Origin: Vulcanimicrobiota bacterium
Lineage (GTDB): Bacteria > Vulcanimicrobiota > Vulcanimicrobiia > Vulcanimicrobiales > Vulcanimicrobiaceae
Length of the DNA: 64,000 nucleotides
Direction of reading: 5' to 3'
NCBI GenBank assembly: GCA_003140215.1
Contig: PLJL01000001.1
Location: forward strand, 329,283 to 393,282
Under the pieces are notes generated by a model. That model was not told the DNA's origin and searched no databases. It saw only the letters and a program-made list of their open reading frames with translations. A program made the translations under genes and the position numbers. Shown one piece after another: positions 1 to 10,591 of the stretch (position 1 is the first letter of the stretch; each line of letters begins with the position of its first letter).

Positions 1-140
1 GACCACAAACGAAACGCCATGAAGAGCAGGCCCTGCAAGACCGAATGATCGTAGGTCGGGCTCACCTTTTGCAGCGCCCGGCCGCGGACCCATTCCGTCT
101 CCGGCTTCGTCTCCGGCAACACGATCTCGTGCAGGGACAT
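1..140 (-). CDS. Uma2-family endonuclease, N-terminal fragment (runs off window)
   Basis: Translating the minus strand from an ATG at 138-140 gives an open frame to the window edge (46 codons) beginning MSLHEIVLPETKPETEW and continuing with VRGRALQKVSPTYDHSVLQ. The E-W-x-x-G-R-A-x-Q-K-V-S-P pattern followed by a histidine is the N-terminal signature I associate with Uma2 (DUF820) PD-(D/E)XK nucleases. These are short proteins of about 180-200 residues found in many copies in cyanobacteria and some deep-branching phyla; their biological role is poorly known. Only the first quarter is visible, so the catalytic core cannot be checked. No good Shine-Dalgarno precedes the ATG. Confidence 0.6.
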   Translation of the reverse strand, partial: MSLHEIVLPETKPETEWVRGRALQKVSPTYDHSVLQGLLFMAFRLW

Positions 141-293
141 CGCACACCAGCGTATCACGCCCACCCCCGCACACCGCAATACCTAACCCACCCACATCGC
201 CAAGACAATGCGCGCACCTTGGACAGCGCCCGCAAGGGCGCGCCTTCTGGCGGACAAAGATCGCGTCGCAACGCGAACTTTGACCGACAAAGG

Positions 294-2033
294 CTACACT
301 TCCATCACCACCGGGATCACGATGGGGCGGCGGCGCGAGCGTTCGAAAATCGCTTTGGACAGTCCCGAGCGAATATGTTCTTTCACGTTGCCGATGTCGC
401 GGATGCCTTCGACGCTGCAGTCGGCGAGGATCGCGCTGAGCTTGGCCTTGAGCTCGTCGAGCACGTCGCCGGAGTCGGGGAGATAGAACACGCCGCGCGA
501 GATCAGGTCCGGTCCCGCGACGACGCGCGCCTCTTCGGCGTCGACGGTCACCACCACCATCATGATGCCGTCGCCGGCGAGATGCTTGCGGTCGCGCAGC
601 ACCGCTTCGCCGATGTCGCCGACCCCCGAACCGTCGACCATGACGTTGCCGCCGTAGGTGCGCCCGATCTTCTCGGCGTTCTCGGCGGTGAACTCCATCA
701 CGTCGCCGTTCTCGGTGACGAAGACGTTATCGCCGGCGACGCCCGTCTGCCGGGCGAGATTCCCGTGCGTGACCAGCATGCGGTACTCGCCGTGGATCGG
801 GATGAAGTACTTCGGACGCACCAGGTTGAGCATGAGCAGCAGCTCTTCTTGGGACGCGTGTCCCGAGACGTGCGCGTTGCCCGAGCTGCCGTGGATCACG
901 TGCGCGCCCAGGCGGTACAGGTTGTTTATGGTCTTGGAGACCGAGCGTTCGTTGCCGGGGATCGGCGTCGCGGCGATCACGACGGTGTCGCCGGGGACGA
1001 TCTTGAACTGCTTGTGGTCGCGCACCGAGAGCCGGGTGAGCGCCGACATCGGCTCGCCTTGCGAACCGGTCGTCATCACGCAGATCTGCTCGGGCGGATG
1101 CTGCTCGACGTCCTCGAGCCGGATGACCAGTCCCTCGGGGATGTCGAGGTAGCCCAGTTGGCGCGCGAACTGCACGACGTTCTGCAGCGACCGGCCCAGG
1201 AACGCGACCTTGCGGCCGTAACGCTTGGACTGGTCGATGACCTGCTGGATGCGCGGAACGTTCGACGCGAACGAGGTGACGATGATCCGTCCCGCCGTGC
1301 GCGAAAAGATGTTCGAGAAGGCCTCCCCGACGATGCGCTCCGAGAGCGTGTGCCCCGGGCGCTCGGCGTTGGTCGAGTCCGAGAGCAGCAGCAGCACGCC
1401 CTCGTCGCCGACCTTCGCGATCGAAGCGAAGTCGGCCGGATCGCCGTCGATCGGCGTCTGGTCGAACTTGAAGTCGCCGGTGTGGAACACGGTCCCCAGC
1501 GGCGTGCGGATCGCCAGTGAGCACGCGCCCGCGAGCGAGTGGTTGATGTGGATGAACTGCGTCTCGATCGCGCCGAAGCGCACGCGGTCGCCGGGTTCGA
1601 CCTCGCGCGCGTCCCACTCGCCGGGCTTGTGCTCCTTGAGCTTGGCGCGGATCAGCGCCAGCGAGAGCGGCGTCCCGATCACCGGCATGGTCGGAAACTC
1701 GCGCAACAGGTACGGGATGCCGCCGATGTGGTCTTCGTGGCCGTGCGTGACGAGCAGGGCGCGGAACTTGTCGGCGCGCTCGCGCAGGTAGGTGAAGTCG
1801 TTGATCACGATGTCGACCCCGAACATCTCCTCGTCGGGGAACATCAGGCCGCAGTCGACGACGACGAGGTCGTCGTTGGTCTCGATGACCGTCATGTTGC
1901 GGCCGATCTCGCCGCAGCCGCCCAGCGGGACGATCCGAAGGTAGGGCTCGCTCGGGGGTGCGGGGATGACGAAGGTGTCGGAAGACAAGTCTGGTCCTTG
2001 GCGGGCGGCGGCGCCGGAGGGAAGGACGGGCAT
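294..2033 (-). CDS. rnj: Ribonuclease J (metallo-beta-lactamase/beta-CASP RNase)
   Basis: A 579-residue protein of the RNase J family, a cytoplasmic 5'-3' exo- and endoribonuclease for mRNA decay and rRNA/mRNA 5' maturation. The metallo-beta-lactamase start LRIVPLGGCGEIGRNM lies near residue 32. The zinc motif HGHEDH is at 97-102, a metal-ligand histidine lies in INHSLAG, and a ligand aspartate in HTGDFKFD. The beta-CASP part follows (SFASNVPRIQQVI), and the C-terminal part has SGHASQEE and PIHGEYR. Length is normal. The first 30 residues are not conserved in the family, so the true start could be slightly internal. As drawn, its ATG overlaps the ATG of the divergent gene at 2032 in a shared CATG. 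The 141-293 gap downstream shows no clear gene. Confidence 0.95.
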   Translation of the reverse strand: MPVLPSGAAARQGPDLSSDTFVIPAPPSEPYLRIVPLGGCGEIGRNMTVIETNDDLVVVDCGLMFPDEEMFGVDIVINDFTYLRERADKFRALLVTHGHEDHIGGIPYLLREFPTMPVIGTPLSLALIRAKLKEHKPGEWDAREVEPGDRVRFGAIETQFIHINHSLAGACSLAIRTPLGTVFHTGDFKFDQTPIDGDPADFASIAKVGDEGVLLLLSDSTNAERPGHTLSERIVGEAFSNIFSRTAGRIIVTSFASNVPRIQQVIDQSKRYGRKVAFLGRSLQNVVQFARQLGYLDIPEGLVIRLEDVEQHPPEQICVMTTGSQGEPMSALTRLSVRDHKQFKIVPGDTVVIAATPIPGNERSVSKTINNLYRLGAHVIHGSSGNAHVSGHASQEELLLMLNLVRPKYFIPIHGEYRMLVTHGNLARQTGVAGDNVFVTENGDVMEFTAENAEKIGRTYGGNVMVDGSGVGDIGEAVLRDRKHLAGDGIMMVVVTVDAEEARVVAGPDLISRGVFYLPDSGDVLDELKAKLSAILADCSVEGIRDIGNVKEHIRSGLSKAIFERSRRRPIVIPVVMEV

Positions 2034-2337
2034 GAGATGCCCGATCCTGTGCGGCGCCTGGCTGGTGCTCTTCTGTTCGACGCTCGCGACCCCGGCCCAG
2101 GCGGCGACGGTTCCACTTCCGCGCCCTCGAGCGAGCCCTAGCCAGCGGCCGGCGTTGCCCCCGCCGGCTGCGAGCGCTCTCTACTCGCGGCGCTCGCGCC
2201 GCCTGGTCCAATCCTACCTCCGGCTCAAGCTGCTGGAGATGCGCGAAGCCGACCTCGAGCGTGCGCGCAAGGTGATCGAGCGAAAACTGAGGATCGGAGC
2301 GCTGCTCGGCGAAACACCCGCACCGCGCAACCGGTAG
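2032..2337 (+). CDS. Small exported protein, unknown function
   Basis: The 101-residue product begins with a convincing Sec signal peptide (MRCPILCGAWLVLFCSTLA, with likely cleavage after PAQA-A). A proline-rich linker follows, then a basic amphipathic helix rich in R, E and L (RRLVQSYLRLKLLEMREADL). A GGAGG Shine-Dalgarno sits about 10 bases before the ATG, which favours 2032 over in-frame upstream starts at 1966. The gene is divergent from RNase J and the two start codons share the palindrome CATG. I do not recognise the family. The short conserved-looking helix could be a periplasmic coiled-coil or adaptor; this is a guess. Confidence 0.5.
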   Translation: MRCPILCGAWLVLFCSTLATPAQAATVPLPRPRASPSQRPALPPPAASALYSRRSRRLVQSYLRLKLLEMREADLERARKVIERKLRIGALLGETPAPRNR

Positions 2338-2375
2338 TATCCGGTGTCCGTCGCTCGCTTAAACGGGAGAGACCT

Positions 2376-3125
2376 TTGAGCACGTCCCCAGATACCCTCG
2401 GCGCCCGCCCGGGCCTCAGCAACGTCGTCGACATCGTCGTTTCCCCGCCCACGGCGTTCGACCGCCTCAGAGTCGTCCCGACCTGGGGCTGGGCGTTCCT
2501 GATCGCCACGCTCCTGGGCGTCATAGGTTCCCTCATCGTGGCGCCGGCGATCGGTCACGCGATGGAAACGTCGCTGCCCGCACAACTCGCGGCCAACGCT
2601 CAGATCGCGAAGCTCCCGCCGGACCAGCAGGCGAGCATGATCGCGATGCAGCTGAAGTTCGCCAAGATCATCGGCCAGGTCTATTTCATCTTCGTACCGA
2701 TCGGCATCTTGGTCGTCGGGCTCGTTCAAGGCCTGATCATGCTGATCGCCAACGCGGCGGCGCGTGGCGACGGAAGCTTCAAGAAGCTGTTCGCGCTCAG
2801 CGTTACGATTTCGGTGGTCGGCATCGGGTTGAACTCGATCGTCCTGGCCGTCATCGTCATGGTGCGCGGGGCGAACTCGTTCGAAACGACGACGGCTATT
2901 ACGTCCTCGCTGCCTAGCTTGGCGCTGCTCGCGCCGGGTGCTCACGGTGCGCTGGCCGGCTTCCTGGGGGCGATGAACGTCTTCAACCTCTGGGCGACCG
3001 GGCTGCTGGCGTTGGGAATGGCTCGCGTGGCTCGGATCCCCGGCGGCGCCGCGTGGGGTACGGCGATCGTGATGCTCCTGGTCGCCGCGTCGTTCGCGGC
3101 CTTCGGCGCAGCCCGCAACGGATGA
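2376..3125 (+). CDS. Yip1-like multi-spanning membrane protein
   Basis: The 249-residue protein uses a TTG start preceded by GGGAGAG. After a short cytoplasmic N-terminus (VVDIVVSPPTAFDRLR, a pattern typical of YIP1-domain proteins, where the motif places P-x-x-A-F near the membrane) there are about five hydrophobic helices: roughly residues 38-61, 90-115, 130-155, 170-205 and 225-245. Its stop overlaps the start of the TolC-like gene as ATGA, so it is the first gene of the efflux operon. YIP1 proteins in bacteria are of unknown function; the coupling suggests a link to the exporter, but this is inference only. Confidence 0.7.
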   Translation: MSTSPDTLGARPGLSNVVDIVVSPPTAFDRLRVVPTWGWAFLIATLLGVIGSLIVAPAIGHAMETSLPAQLAANAQIAKLPPDQQASMIAMQLKFAKIIGQVYFIFVPIGILVVGLVQGLIMLIANAAARGDGSFKKLFALSVTISVVGIGLNSIVLAVIVMVRGANSFETTTAITSSLPSLALLAPGAHGALAGFLGAMNVFNLWATGLLALGMARVARIPGGAAWGTAIVMLLVAASFAAFGAARNG

Positions 3126-4525
3126 TGGTGCGCCTCATCGCCGCCGGCGCCGCTCTAGCCGCGGTCGCCCTCTTCGTCGCGCCCGTGCGCGGCGACGCTC
3201 AGCCGGTGCCGCTCGATCTGCACGCTGCCGTCAGTTACGCGCTCGAGCACGACCCGGCGGTCTTGCAGCGCCGCGCCACCCTGGCCCAAAACGAGTCGAC
3301 CTACGCGCGCGATCACGCGGCGCTCTTTCCGACGCTGGCCGGGACCTTGCAGAACCAGGTCGCGAAGACCAACGGCAACAACGGCGGATCGTTCTCGCAG
3401 TTCGGCCTCTCGCAAGCGCAGGTGTTCTCGCAGAACGTCGCCCAGATCGGCTCGACGTGGAACCTCTTCAACGGCTCGCTGGCGCAAATTCAGGCTCAGG
3501 AAGCGAAGCGCCAGGTCGAGGGCTCGCGCTACGACCTGCGGCGGGCTCAGCAACAGCTGGCAAGCGACGTCGCGGCCGCCTGGTACAACGTTGTACAACA
3601 GCGTGAGTCGGTCCAACTCTCCGAAGGCGACCGCAGCTACCAACAGCAACTCCTCGACGCGGCGCGGGTGCAGGAGCGCGTCGGCCGGGTCGCCGGCGTG
3701 GACGTGCTGCGCGCGCAAGTCAACGAGCTGCGCAGCGAAGCGACGCTCACCACGGCGCGCGCCGGCGAGGCCAACGCGCGCGAAGCGCTGGCGCAACGCA
3801 TCGGCGCGCCGCCGGACACCGCGTTCGCCATTCCCGTCGCCCTGCCCGAGCCGCCCCTGCCGCAGACGCCGCTCGACGCACTGGTCGCCGCCGCGCTCGC
3901 CGCACGGTCGGATGTCGCCAGCGCGCGGGCGCAGGTCGCAGTGGCGCGGCTCACCGACGCCGCCATCGAGTCCGATCGCCGCCCGCAGATCCAGCTCTCC
4001 GGATCGTTCGGCAACACCGAGACGCCGACGACGGTCACCACCGCCAGCCAGGTCATCCCCGGCTTCGGCGTGATTCCGGGAACGACGGTCCGCCGTCCGG
4101 GCTTCTGGCAGATCGGCGCGACCGAAACGTTCAATTTCCCCTTGGTCGAGTACGGAGCGCGGCGCGCGGCACACCGCGCCGCGCGCGCCCAGCTCGACGC
4201 TGCGGAGGGGACGCTCGCGTCGACCGAATTCGGGGTCGCGGTGGACGTCCGACAGGCGCTGCGCGCCGTCCAAACCGCCGGCGCGAACCTGGGGACGCAA
4301 AAAGAAGCCAACCGCCTGGGCGCGGAGTCCGCGCGCATCGCACAACTCCAATACCGGAACGGCTTGATCTCATTGACCGACGCCACCGCCGCGGAGCAGA
4401 GCGCGCTCTCGGCTGCGAACGACCTCGTCGTCGCGCGCGTCAACTATCTCAACGCGCTCGTCCGTTTGCGCGCGTCGGTCGGCGTCGCTGATCCGATCTC
4501 CGTCGTCGACTTGGGGGCACCGTGA
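3122..4525 (+). CDS. TolC-family outer-membrane efflux protein
   Basis: About 467 residues from ATG 3122, which overlaps the previous stop as ATGA; a second ATG follows immediately at 3125. The signal peptide MMVRLIAAGAALAAVALFV precedes PVRGDAQ. The body shows the two-fold repeated OEP pattern: LDLHAAVSYALEHDPAVLQRRA at the N-terminus, long Ala/Gln/Arg-rich alpha-barrel helices, and the second-repeat helices near residues 340-440 (AAEGTLASTEFGVAVDVRQA, GLISLTDATAAEQSAL). It should form the outer-membrane/periplasmic channel of the tripartite system encoded by the next four genes, and it shows that this organism has an outer membrane. Substrate is unknown; antibiotics, macrolides or lipids are all possible for MacAB-like systems. 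Confidence 0.9.
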   Translation: MMVRLIAAGAALAAVALFVAPVRGDAQPVPLDLHAAVSYALEHDPAVLQRRATLAQNESTYARDHAALFPTLAGTLQNQVAKTNGNNGGSFSQFGLSQAQVFSQNVAQIGSTWNLFNGSLAQIQAQEAKRQVEGSRYDLRRAQQQLASDVAAAWYNVVQQRESVQLSEGDRSYQQQLLDAARVQERVGRVAGVDVLRAQVNELRSEATLTTARAGEANAREALAQRIGAPPDTAFAIPVALPEPPLPQTPLDALVAAALAARSDVASARAQVAVARLTDAAIESDRRPQIQLSGSFGNTETPTTVTTASQVIPGFGVIPGTTVRRPGFWQIGATETFNFPLVEYGARRAAHRAARAQLDAAEGTLASTEFGVAVDVRQALRAVQTAGANLGTQKEANRLGAESARIAQLQYRNGLISLTDATAAEQSALSAANDLVVARVNYLNALVRLRASVGVADPISVVDLGAP

Positions 4526-6069
4526 ACCGTCGTCGCAACCTGATCATCCTCGGAATCGCGCTCGTGGCGATCATCGTCATCGGCGCGATCGCCGCGCGTC
4601 CCAAAGGTGCGGGCGTGACGGCACGCGTCGTCACGGTCGCATACACGCGCTATCAGACGAAGCTTCCGGAGACCGGGGTCGTCCAACGGCCCCAGACGCA
4701 GGTGCTGGCTGCGCTCGTTACCGGGAACATCCAGCAGATCTACGTGCGCCCGGGGCAGCACGTGTCGGCAGGACAGCTGCTCGCGACCATCTCCAATCCG
4801 CAGCTCGCCAACGCCGAGGCGACGGCGCACGATGCGTACCTGGCCGCGCAAGGGCACGCCCGAACCGCCAACGCTACGAACTCCACGCTCCCGACCCAGA
4901 ATCGTTCCAGCATCGTGCAAGCCGAGGCGACGCTGCAGCAGGCCCGGTTCAACCTCAACCAGGCGATCACCGACCAGCGTTCCGGCTCGCAGTCGGGGCT
5001 CGGCTACGGCGGGACCTCCGCATCGCAGCAACGTGCCGCCGCCGATGCCGTCGTCGCGCAGCGGCAAACCGATCTGCGTGAAGCGCAACGCCTCGCCACG
5101 GCCGACAGCGACCTCTACGCGCAAAAGGCGATCGCCAAAGACGCGCTCGATCAACAGCTAGCGCGGCTCGCGCAGGCCCAAGTTGCCTACGATCAAGCCA
5201 AGCGCGACCGCGACGAAACCTACGCGCAGATCGCGCGCCAGACCCCGGTGCTGTCGGCACGCGTCCAGGCCTTCCGCGACGCCGTGACGCAGGCCGAGGC
5301 GGCACTAGCCGCCGCGCGCGCCAGCGCGGGTCAGGACAAGTCCGGTGACGTGCAGGCTGCCGGCGCCGACGCCGCGCAGCGCTACGACGATTGGCGCTAC
5401 GCCGCCGATCAGGTCGCGCGGCTGCGCATCGCCGCCCCGTACAGCGGCGTCGTGCAGACCGTGGCGAGCGAGACCGCCGACACGCTGCGCACCCTCCAGC
5501 CGGGCGATCCGGTGATCGTCGGACAAGCCGTCATCACCCTGGCCGCCGAAGGCAGCTTTGTGGTGCGGACGCGTGTCGACGAGCAGGACGTGGCCAGCGT
5601 GCGCACCGGTCAACCCGCGATCGTTTCGGGCGAAGATCTCGGCGCGATCAAGCTGGCGGCCCACGTGGCTACGATCGGCGCCGTCGCCCAAAAGAGCGAC
5701 GATCCGTCGAACACCGCGCGGCAAATCATCACCACGGTCGTGCTCGACAAGACGGTCCCCTTCTTGCGCGACGGCATGACGGTCGACGTCGACATCGTGA
5801 CCATCGACCGCAGCCACGTCTTGGCGCTGCCGTCGGACGCGATCCGGCGCGACGACAAGAACAAGCCCTACGTGCTTGCTGTCGTCGCCGGCAAGACCGT
5901 CAAGCGCAGCGTCACGCTGGGACCGAGCAACGACGCGCAGGCGATCGTGGCGCGCGGCGTCAAGCCCGGCGACGTGGTCATCGGCGAGCGCAACATCGGC
6001 ATCGTCGAAGGGATCCGGGTAACGCCGACGACCGCACCGACGACGAGCCCGTCACCCGCGGCACAGTGA
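4522..6069 (+). CDS. Periplasmic adaptor (HlyD/MacA-type membrane fusion protein)
   Basis: 515 residues from a GTG start overlapping the previous stop (GTGA). One N-terminal membrane anchor (about residues 5-26) is followed by the biotinyl/lipoyl-like half motif (GNIQQIYVRPGQHVSAGQLL) and a long coiled-coil hairpin (about residues 90-290) rich in Ala, Gln and Arg. The second lipoyl half (LRIAAPYSGVVQTVASE) and a beta-barrel and membrane-proximal domain (LPSDAIRRDDKNKPYVLAVV, then VKPGDVVIGERN) complete it. The coiled-coil contains a Gly/Ser/Gln-rich insert (SGSQSGLGYGGTSASQQ). It links the inner-membrane permeases to the TolC-like channel. Family assignment is secure; the transported compound is not. 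Confidence 0.9.
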   Translation: MNRRRNLIILGIALVAIIVIGAIAARPKGAGVTARVVTVAYTRYQTKLPETGVVQRPQTQVLAALVTGNIQQIYVRPGQHVSAGQLLATISNPQLANAEATAHDAYLAAQGHARTANATNSTLPTQNRSSIVQAEATLQQARFNLNQAITDQRSGSQSGLGYGGTSASQQRAAADAVVAQRQTDLREAQRLATADSDLYAQKAIAKDALDQQLARLAQAQVAYDQAKRDRDETYAQIARQTPVLSARVQAFRDAVTQAEAALAAARASAGQDKSGDVQAAGADAAQRYDDWRYAADQVARLRIAAPYSGVVQTVASETADTLRTLQPGDPVIVGQAVITLAAEGSFVVRTRVDEQDVASVRTGQPAIVSGEDLGAIKLAAHVATIGAVAQKSDDPSNTARQIITTVVLDKTVPFLRDGMTVDVDIVTIDRSHVLALPSDAIRRDDKNKPYVLAVVAGKTVKRSVTLGPSNDAQAIVARGVKPGDVVIGERNIGIVEGIRVTPTTAPTTSPSPAAQ

Positions 6070-6073
6070 GCCG

Positions 6074-7270
<1,197 letters not shown>

Positions 7271-7293
7271 CTGCACACGATGGTTAGCCGACT

Positions 7294-8496
7294 ATGAGGC
7301 TGACGCAATACTTCGCGGAAGCTTTCGCAGTGCTGGCGGGAAACAAGATCCGCACGCTGCTCACCGCGCTTGGGCTGATCATCGGCGTGATGGCCGTGAT
7401 CGCGATCCAGGTGCTCGGCGCGGGGATGTCGGGCGCGATTCAGGGCATTCTCGGTGCGCTCAGCGATCGAACCTTCATCGTACTGCCCAACCAGCAGCAG
7501 GCCGATTTCACGCGCGCGGCGATCCGGCTCTCCGACCTGCAGCGCGCGAAGAACGAGGTCCCCAACGTCGTCGATGCGATCCCTGCCGCACCGCAGAGCC
7601 TGCGCGGTCGCTACGGCCACACCAGCCGGCGCGTCACGGTCGGCGCCGGCACCGACGAGCGGTTTGCCGCCACGACGCCGATCCACTACGGGCGCAAGCT
7701 TGACCCGGACGACATCGCGTTGGCGCGGCACGTCTGCGTCATCACCGAGAAGGCGGCCGTGAAGCTGGGCATCACCGGCGACCCGACCGGCAGCTCGTTG
7801 CGCGTCGGCGAGCACCGCTATCGCATCATCGGCGTGCTCGGAAAATCGAACGAGGGCATCCTGCCGGGCCCCGTGGCTGCCGACGTCGCGATTCCGTACA
7901 CGACGTACGAGCGCGAATACGCGCGCTCTCGGGCGATCGTCTTCGTTCGCGTGCTGATGGACGACCCGTCCAAGGTCGCCGACACCGAGATCGCCATGCA
8001 GAACTGGCTCAAGCGAATCAAGGGCGGGCGGGTCGAATACCAGACTTTCGACCGCAAGTCGTTCTCGAAGGCGATCGACGGCATCTTCGGAGCCGTCACC
8101 TTCGTGGTCGCGCTGATCGGTGCGGTTTCGCTGCTGGTCGCCGGGATCGGGATCCTCAACATCATGCTGGTCAGCGTCGCCGAACGCACGCGCGAGATCG
8201 GGCTGCGCAAGGCGATCGGGGCTACGCGCTTTCAGGTGCTGCTCCAGTTCTTCATCGAGGCGCTCGCATTGTCGGCGTTCGGGTGTTTGGTCGGGATGGT
8301 GCTCGGCATCGCGATCGGCGCATTCGTCAACGGCCAGTTCATCGTCAAGCTCTCCGGGATCACCGCCCCGATCCCGTGGGTGCGCAGCATCGCGATCGCG
8401 ACGGGGTTCGCCACGGTCGTGACGCTCGCGTTCGGCACCTATCCGGCATGGCGAGCCGCGACGCTCGACCCCATCGAGGCTCTCCGCTATGAATGA
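7294..8496 (+). CDS. ABC transporter permease, MacB/FtsX type (second)
   Basis: 400 residues, ATG start 23 bases after the first permease. Same architecture as its neighbour: N-terminal helix ([20 protein letters not shown]), periplasmic domain and three C-terminal helices with [17 protein letters not shown] and [19 protein letters not shown]. It ends in [19 protein letters not shown]. The last eight bases overlap the ATPase gene. Because both permeases are kept in one operon and differ mainly in the periplasmic domain, a heterodimeric mechanotransmission complex is likelier than two homodimers; this is inference. Confidence 0.92.
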   Translation: MRLTQYFAEAFAVLAGNKIRTLLTALGLIIGVMAVIAIQVLGAGMSGAIQGILGALSDRTFIVLPNQQQADFTRAAIRLSDLQRAKNEVPNVVDAIPAAPQSLRGRYGHTSRRVTVGAGTDERFAATTPIHYGRKLDPDDIALARHVCVITEKAAVKLGITGDPTGSSLRVGEHRYRIIGVLGKSNEGILPGPVAADVAIPYTTYEREYARSRAIVFVRVLMDDPSKVADTEIAMQNWLKRIKGGRVEYQTFDRKSFSKAIDGIFGAVTFVVALIGAVSLLVAGIGILNIMLVSVAERTREIGLRKAIGATRFQVLLQFFIEALALSAFGCLVGMVLGIAIGAFVNGQFIVKLSGITAPIPWVRSIAIATGFATVVTLAFGTYPAWRAATLDPIEALRYE

Positions 8497-9211
8497 CTAC
8501 CTGCAGCTCGAGCCGGCCGACCGGGCCGCCATCGACGTGCGCGACGTGACCAAGACCTACGATCTCGGCGACGTCAAGGTCGAAGCGCTCCGCGGCGTGA
8601 CCTTCACCATCACGCGCGGCGAGTACGTCGCCATCATGGGACCGTCGGGCTCCGGCAAGTCGACTCTGATGAATCTGCTGGGCTGTCTCGACCGTCCGAC
8701 GACCGGCCGGTATTTTCTCGACGGCAGCGACGTCTCGACGCTGGGTGACGATCAACTCGCTGCGATTCGTCTCAAAAAACTGGGCTTCGTGTTCCAGGGC
8801 TTCAACCTGCTGCCGCGGACGACAGCGCTCAAAAACGTCGCACTGCCGCTCTTCTATGCCGGGATCAACTCCAAGAAGCGCAACGCGACGGCCGCCGACC
8901 AGCTACGCGAGGTCGGGCTGGGCGACCGGATGGATCACAAACCGAGTGAGCTGTCGGGGGGACAGCAGCAGCGCGTCGCGATCGCCCGGGCGCTGGTCAA
9001 CGACCCCGCGGTGGTGCTGGCCGACGAGCCGACCGGGAACTTGGACTCGCAGACCAGCGAAGAGATCATGGCCCTGTTCGGGCACTTGAACGACGGCGGC
9101 CGAACGATCATCATGGTCACCCACGACGAGGACGTGGCCGGCCACGCCCGGCGCATCATCAGGCTGCGCGACGGGCGAATCGTCTCCGACCAGGTGACCG
9201 TGAGAAGTTAG
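8489..9211 (+). CDS. ABC transporter ATP-binding protein (MacB/LolD type)
   Basis: 240 residues; the start overlaps the second permease gene, implying coupled translation. Walker A is GPSGSGKST (about 50), the Q-loop lies in [16 protein letters not shown], the signature is [15 protein letters not shown], Walker B is [15 protein letters not shown], and the H-loop is [11 protein letters not shown]. The PTGNLD sequence after Walker B and the N-terminal [14 protein letters not shown] are typical of the MacB/LolD/FtsE branch. It energises the two preceding permeases. It is the last gene of the operon that starts at 2376. Confidence 0.95.
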   Translation: MNDYLQLEPADRAAIDVRDVTKTYDLGDVKVEALRGVTFTITRGEYVAIMGPSGSGKSTLMNLLGCLDRPTTGRYFLDGSDVSTLGDDQLAAIRLKKLGFVFQGFNLLPRTTALKNVALPLFYAGINSKKRNATAADQLREVGLGDRMDHKPSELSGGQQQRVAIARALVNDPAVVLADEPTGNLDSQTSEEIMALFGHLNDGGRTIIMVTHDEDVAGHARRIIRLRDGRIVSDQVTVRS

Positions 9212-9302
9212 AGTTGCGGGAAAAAAGCAGCTGGAGTGCTACCATGGGCACGTCCACCGGGGTAGGCCGGTTCGTTCACCCTCATAGGAGCTTGGAGTCA
9301 CC

Positions 9303-10535
9303 GTGAAATCTCGTACCAGCGTCTTCGGTATGGCGGTCGTCGGTCTGATCGGTGCGATCATCGGGAGCTTCTCGATGATGCTCTACGCGAGCACGCATTT
9401 CGCAGGGATCGCCGGCCCCGGCAACACGCCGCCCGCCGTCCAGGCCGCCCCGATCGTCGCCGGCGGCACCACCGACCAGGACCGCATCATCAACGCCGTC
9501 AAGCGCGTCGAGCCGTCGGTCGTCGCGCTGCAAGTCACCGTCAACGGCGTGCAGTACGTGCCGGCCGACCCGCTGTCGCAGTTCTTCGGCGGCAACAGCC
9601 CCATGCAGCGCCAGCGCGTGATCGAGCGGGCCTCCGGCTCGGGCTTCGTCTACTCGCGTGACGGCCTGATCATCACCAACGCGCACGTGGTTCCGCGCGG
9701 GACGAGCCAGATCATGGTCGTCTTTTCGAACGGCGACCGCGTCAAGGGCCATGTGTTCTCGGCCAACCCGGCGATCGACTTGGCGCTGGTCAAAGTCGAC
9801 AATTACGCCAAGCTGCCGCCGCCGGTCGAGTTCGCCGACAGCTCCAAGGTCCAGGCCGGGCAGTGGGCCATCGCGATCGGCGAACCGCAAGGGTTGCAGC
9901 GCTCGGTTACCGTCGGTGTCGTGTCGGGCTTCAATCGCGACGAGCCGGTCCCCGGCGACGACCAGCAGCTGCACCTCTTCCGGGGTTTGCTGCAGACGTC
10001 GGCACCGATCAACCCCGGCAACTCGGGCGGACCGCTGGTCGACTACGACGGGCGCGTCATCGGCGTGAACCAGCTGACCGCGAATCCGGCGGCGGCCCAA
10101 GGGATCGGCTTCGCGATTCCGTCGGGCACCGTCACGCAGACGGCCGCGCAGCTCGTAAAGACCCCCGGTCAGACCGTCAACGCGAACGGCACCGGGACGG
10201 GCAAAGGCTTCCTCGGCGTCATCCCCGTCGACATCACCAACAACGTGCGCACGCAGCTCGGCGGTTATCACGACCAAGGCGGCGTCGCCGTGCAACAGGT
10301 CAACGACGGCACCCCGGCGGCGCAGGCCGGCCTCGAACCGGGCGACGTGATCCAGACGATCAACGGCAAGCCGGTGAACTCGGCCAGCGAGCTGGTGTCG
10401 ACCGTCAGCGGCATGAAGCCCGGCGCCCAAGTCACCCTGCGCGTCTGGTCCCAAGGGATCAAGAAGAACGTCCAGGCGACGCTCGGCGAGCAGCCGGTGC
10501 AAACCTACCTGCAAAACCAGCAGCAGAACCCCTAG
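9303..10535 (+). CDS. HtrA/DegP-like membrane-anchored serine protease with one PDZ domain
   Basis: 410 residues from GTG with GGAG seven bases upstream. A single N-terminal hydrophobic segment (residues 8-30) anchors or exports it. The trypsin-like domain has the full triad: His128 in IITNAHVV, Asp159 in PAIDLALVK, and Ser241 in INPGNSGGPLVD. A PDZ domain follows at about 300-395 (GGVAVQQVNDGTPAAQAGLE, GDVIQTINGKPVNSASEL). This is the normal DegS/HtrA layout of one protease and one PDZ domain. It acts in envelope protein quality control. A perfect hairpin follows the gene at 10556-10589. It lies next to the dnaK operon, but with a gene on the other strand between them. Confidence 0.93.
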   Translation: MKSRTSVFGMAVVGLIGAIIGSFSMMLYASTHFAGIAGPGNTPPAVQAAPIVAGGTTDQDRIINAVKRVEPSVVALQVTVNGVQYVPADPLSQFFGGNSPMQRQRVIERASGSGFVYSRDGLIITNAHVVPRGTSQIMVVFSNGDRVKGHVFSANPAIDLALVKVDNYAKLPPPVEFADSSKVQAGQWAIAIGEPQGLQRSVTVGVVSGFNRDEPVPGDDQQLHLFRGLLQTSAPINPGNSGGPLVDYDGRVIGVNQLTANPAAAQGIGFAIPSGTVTQTAAQLVKTPGQTVNANGTGTGKGFLGVIPVDITNNVRTQLGGYHDQGGVAVQQVNDGTPAAQAGLEPGDVIQTINGKPVNSASELVSTVSGMKPGAQVTLRVWSQGIKKNVQATLGEQPVQTYLQNQQQNP

Positions 10536-10555
10536 CCTCGCGGCGGAGTTCTGCG

Positions 10556-10591
10556 ACGCCGAAGCCTCGCGTACGCGGGGCTTCGGCGTTT
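10556..10591. terminator. Bidirectional intrinsic-type hairpin between convergent genes
   Basis: A 16-bp stem (ACGCCGAAGCCTCGCG at 10556-10571 with CGCGGGGCTTCGGCGT at 10574-10589, one G-T wobble) closes on a two-base loop and is followed by a short T run. It begins 21 bases after the HtrA stop, and its distal end touches the stop of the convergent gene at 10590. It is therefore placed to end transcription from both sides. Confidence 0.75.

Noticed and set aside
45..1520. Long plus-strand open frame (491 codons) opposite RNase J
   Set aside because: His/Asp/Arg-rich low-complexity translation with no family resemblance; a GC-skew shadow of the RNase J gene, whose motifs are complete on the other strand.
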